Below, one piece after another: positions 5,715 to 6,606 of a stretch of DNA of 6,606 bases (its first letter is position 1; each line of letters opens with the position of its first letter). The stretch is from positions 1-6,606 of the forward strand of contig CACZSV010000092.1 of assembly GCA_902783925.1 (NCBI GenBank), given 5' to 3'. This DNA is from an uncultured Coriobacteriaceae bacterium (GTDB lineage Bacteria > Actinomycetota > Coriobacteriia > Coriobacteriales > QAMH01). The notes beneath the pieces are model-generated. The model ran no database searches and had not been told where the DNA came from. It saw only the letters and a list, made by a program, of their open reading frames with translations. Position numbers and translations under genes: made by a program.

Positions 5715-6606
5715 TTAGATAGCGAGCTTTGGGGTGATGTTGCGCAGCACAGTTGTCGCCCCCGAAGACGACGCCCCGATGGTGGTATCTGCGTTTTCGT
5801 TCTCTTGCTGCGCAGAGCTCTTTTGCCCCGATCTAACGGTGGCGTAATTGTACACAGCGTTAACCTCTCCGGTGCAAACCGAATAATCCCCGTAGCTTTC
5901 GCAATTATCCGGCGCATCGACGACAAAATAGCGCTCGCCTTTTGTGTCCACGAACACCGTGCGCGAGCCGGATTTGGCGAAAAGCCACCCATAGCACATG
6001 CCGGGCGGAGTCAGGGATTGCTTTGTCAGGCGCAGCCATTGGTTGCCTGCGATGGGGAAATATGTCCCGACGTTGGCGATTCCCCCACCGTAGTCATACG
6101 AAGCGGGAATGGTAAACGCAAAGGCATTGTTCACGTACACGGCATTCGATGGCCTGTACGAACGAGGCAGGATCTGTTTTGCGACAACCGAACCGGTGCC
6201 AGACATTATTGCGGTGAGCTCGTAGTGCACGCCGGATGACGTATCGGCACGGGGCATCGCCGTCAGCACATTTCCGCTCGTAGAAAGGCCACCGTTAAAC
6301 CTGCCGCGCGAGGTGAGTATTTCCGCTGCAACAGCCCCACCCGCCGCCTTGAGATGTGAATTCTCGGAGGCGCGTGGGCCGTTGCTCGTTGGTTGGACTA
6401 TCCAATAAACGGTCGACCCAATAACGGCAAGCTCCGGCGTATCATAATCCGCATTTCCCTCGTCGAGCTTCACGGGCTGACCAATGTTCGCGGATTCTCC
6501 GATCTGTGCAGAGTATACGGCCCAATCCGATGTCAGATAGTTGCTCTCGACCCAAGCTAGTGTTGTGTTCGACGCCCTCACGGTAAATAGGCTGAAGCCA
6601 TCATTC
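5715..6606 (-). CDS. Unidentified, probably extracytoplasmic beta-rich protein, C-terminal 296 residues (N-terminus outside window)
   Basis: The frame is open to the right edge, so the true start is outside; an internal GTG at 6581 is not a convincing start. I do not recognise the family. The visible part is rich in Gly, Ser, Thr, Asn and aromatic residues, with short alternating hydrophobic stretches (such as TLAWVESN, PELAVIGSTVYWIV, GNVLTAMP, NNAFAFTIPA) separated by turn-like segments. This suggests a beta-sheet fold, perhaps a propeller. No membrane segment is visible in this part. There are three Cys (visible residues 204, 235, 244), two of them 9 apart around NCESYGDYSVC, which could form a disulfide and supports export. 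The last 35 residues include a Gln/Asn/Ser/Thr-rich stretch. A signal peptide, lipobox or membrane anchor would have to lie beyond the edge. The response-regulator gene follows 28 to 52 nt later, so a link to the two-component system is plausible. Confidence 0.8.
   Translation of the reverse strand, partial: NDGFSLFTVRASNTTLAWVESNYLTSDWAVYSAQIGESANIGQPVKLDEGNADYDTPELAVIGSTVYWIVQPTSNGPRASENSHLKAAGGAVAAEILTSRGRFNGGLSTSGNVLTAMPRADTSSGVHYELTAIMSGTGSVVAKQILPRSYRPSNAVYVNNAFAFTIPASYDYGGGIANVGTYFPIAGNQWLRLTKQSLTPPGMCYGWLFAKSGSRTVFVDTKGERYFVVDAPDNCESYGDYSVCTGEVNAVYNYATVRSGQKSSAQQENENADTTIGASSSGATTVLRNITPKLAI

Noticed and set aside
5687..5760. Separate promoter directly before the response regulator
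   Set aside because: TAAACT and TAACAA resemble -10 boxes, but no -35-like hexamer sits 16-18 bp upstream of either.

Overview
The window reads as a chromosomal stretch of a high-GC Gram-positive bacterium. A member of the Coriobacteriia (Eggerthellaceae-like) is my best guess, but it rests only on gene style: moderate-to-high GC, short basic actinobacterial-type membrane proteins, a ~290-residue PurC and an OmpR/EnvZ-type pair. No marker gene fixes the lineage. Every gene I can support lies on the minus strand, so transcription runs from the right edge to the left edge. I see no mobile element, CRISPR array, tRNA or rRNA.

Right half (2756-6606), in transcription order: the C-terminal 296 residues of an unidentified, beta-strand-rich, probably extracytoplasmic protein (its start lies outside the window); an OmpR-family response regulator; a two-pass membrane histidine kinase with almost no external loop and an unusual basic C-terminal extension; and purC. 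Gaps are 28 nt (52 nt with my preferred response-regulator start) and 8 nt, and purC overlaps the kinase gene by 8 nt, so at least the last three genes look like one operon. A purine-biosynthesis enzyme is therefore translationally tied to a two-component system. The exported-looking protein next to a kinase with a minimal sensor loop suggests, by analogy only, a partner arrangement like LpqB-MtrB.

Middle (2631-2755): a short intergenic region with a reasonable sigma70-type promoter (2672-2700) that starts a second unit.

Left half (285-2630): a 226-residue two-pass membrane protein with a basic N-terminus and acidic tail; a 480-residue TRZ/ATZ/MtaD-type metal-dependent amidohydrolase that keeps all metal ligands but has Gly where the family's HxxE catalytic Glu normally sits; and a 66-residue single-pass basic protein. 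Gaps are 12 and 9 nt, so this is a tight three-gene unit.

Left edge (1-284): two hairpins that could end the left operon, then a structured leader with mutually exclusive G/C-rich stems, then the first 14 codons of a gene that looks like ribosomal protein L28 (rpmB), cut by the window edge. The amidohydrolase with its altered catalytic site, the kinase/exported protein/purC arrangement and the possible L28 leader are the parts most worth a second look.
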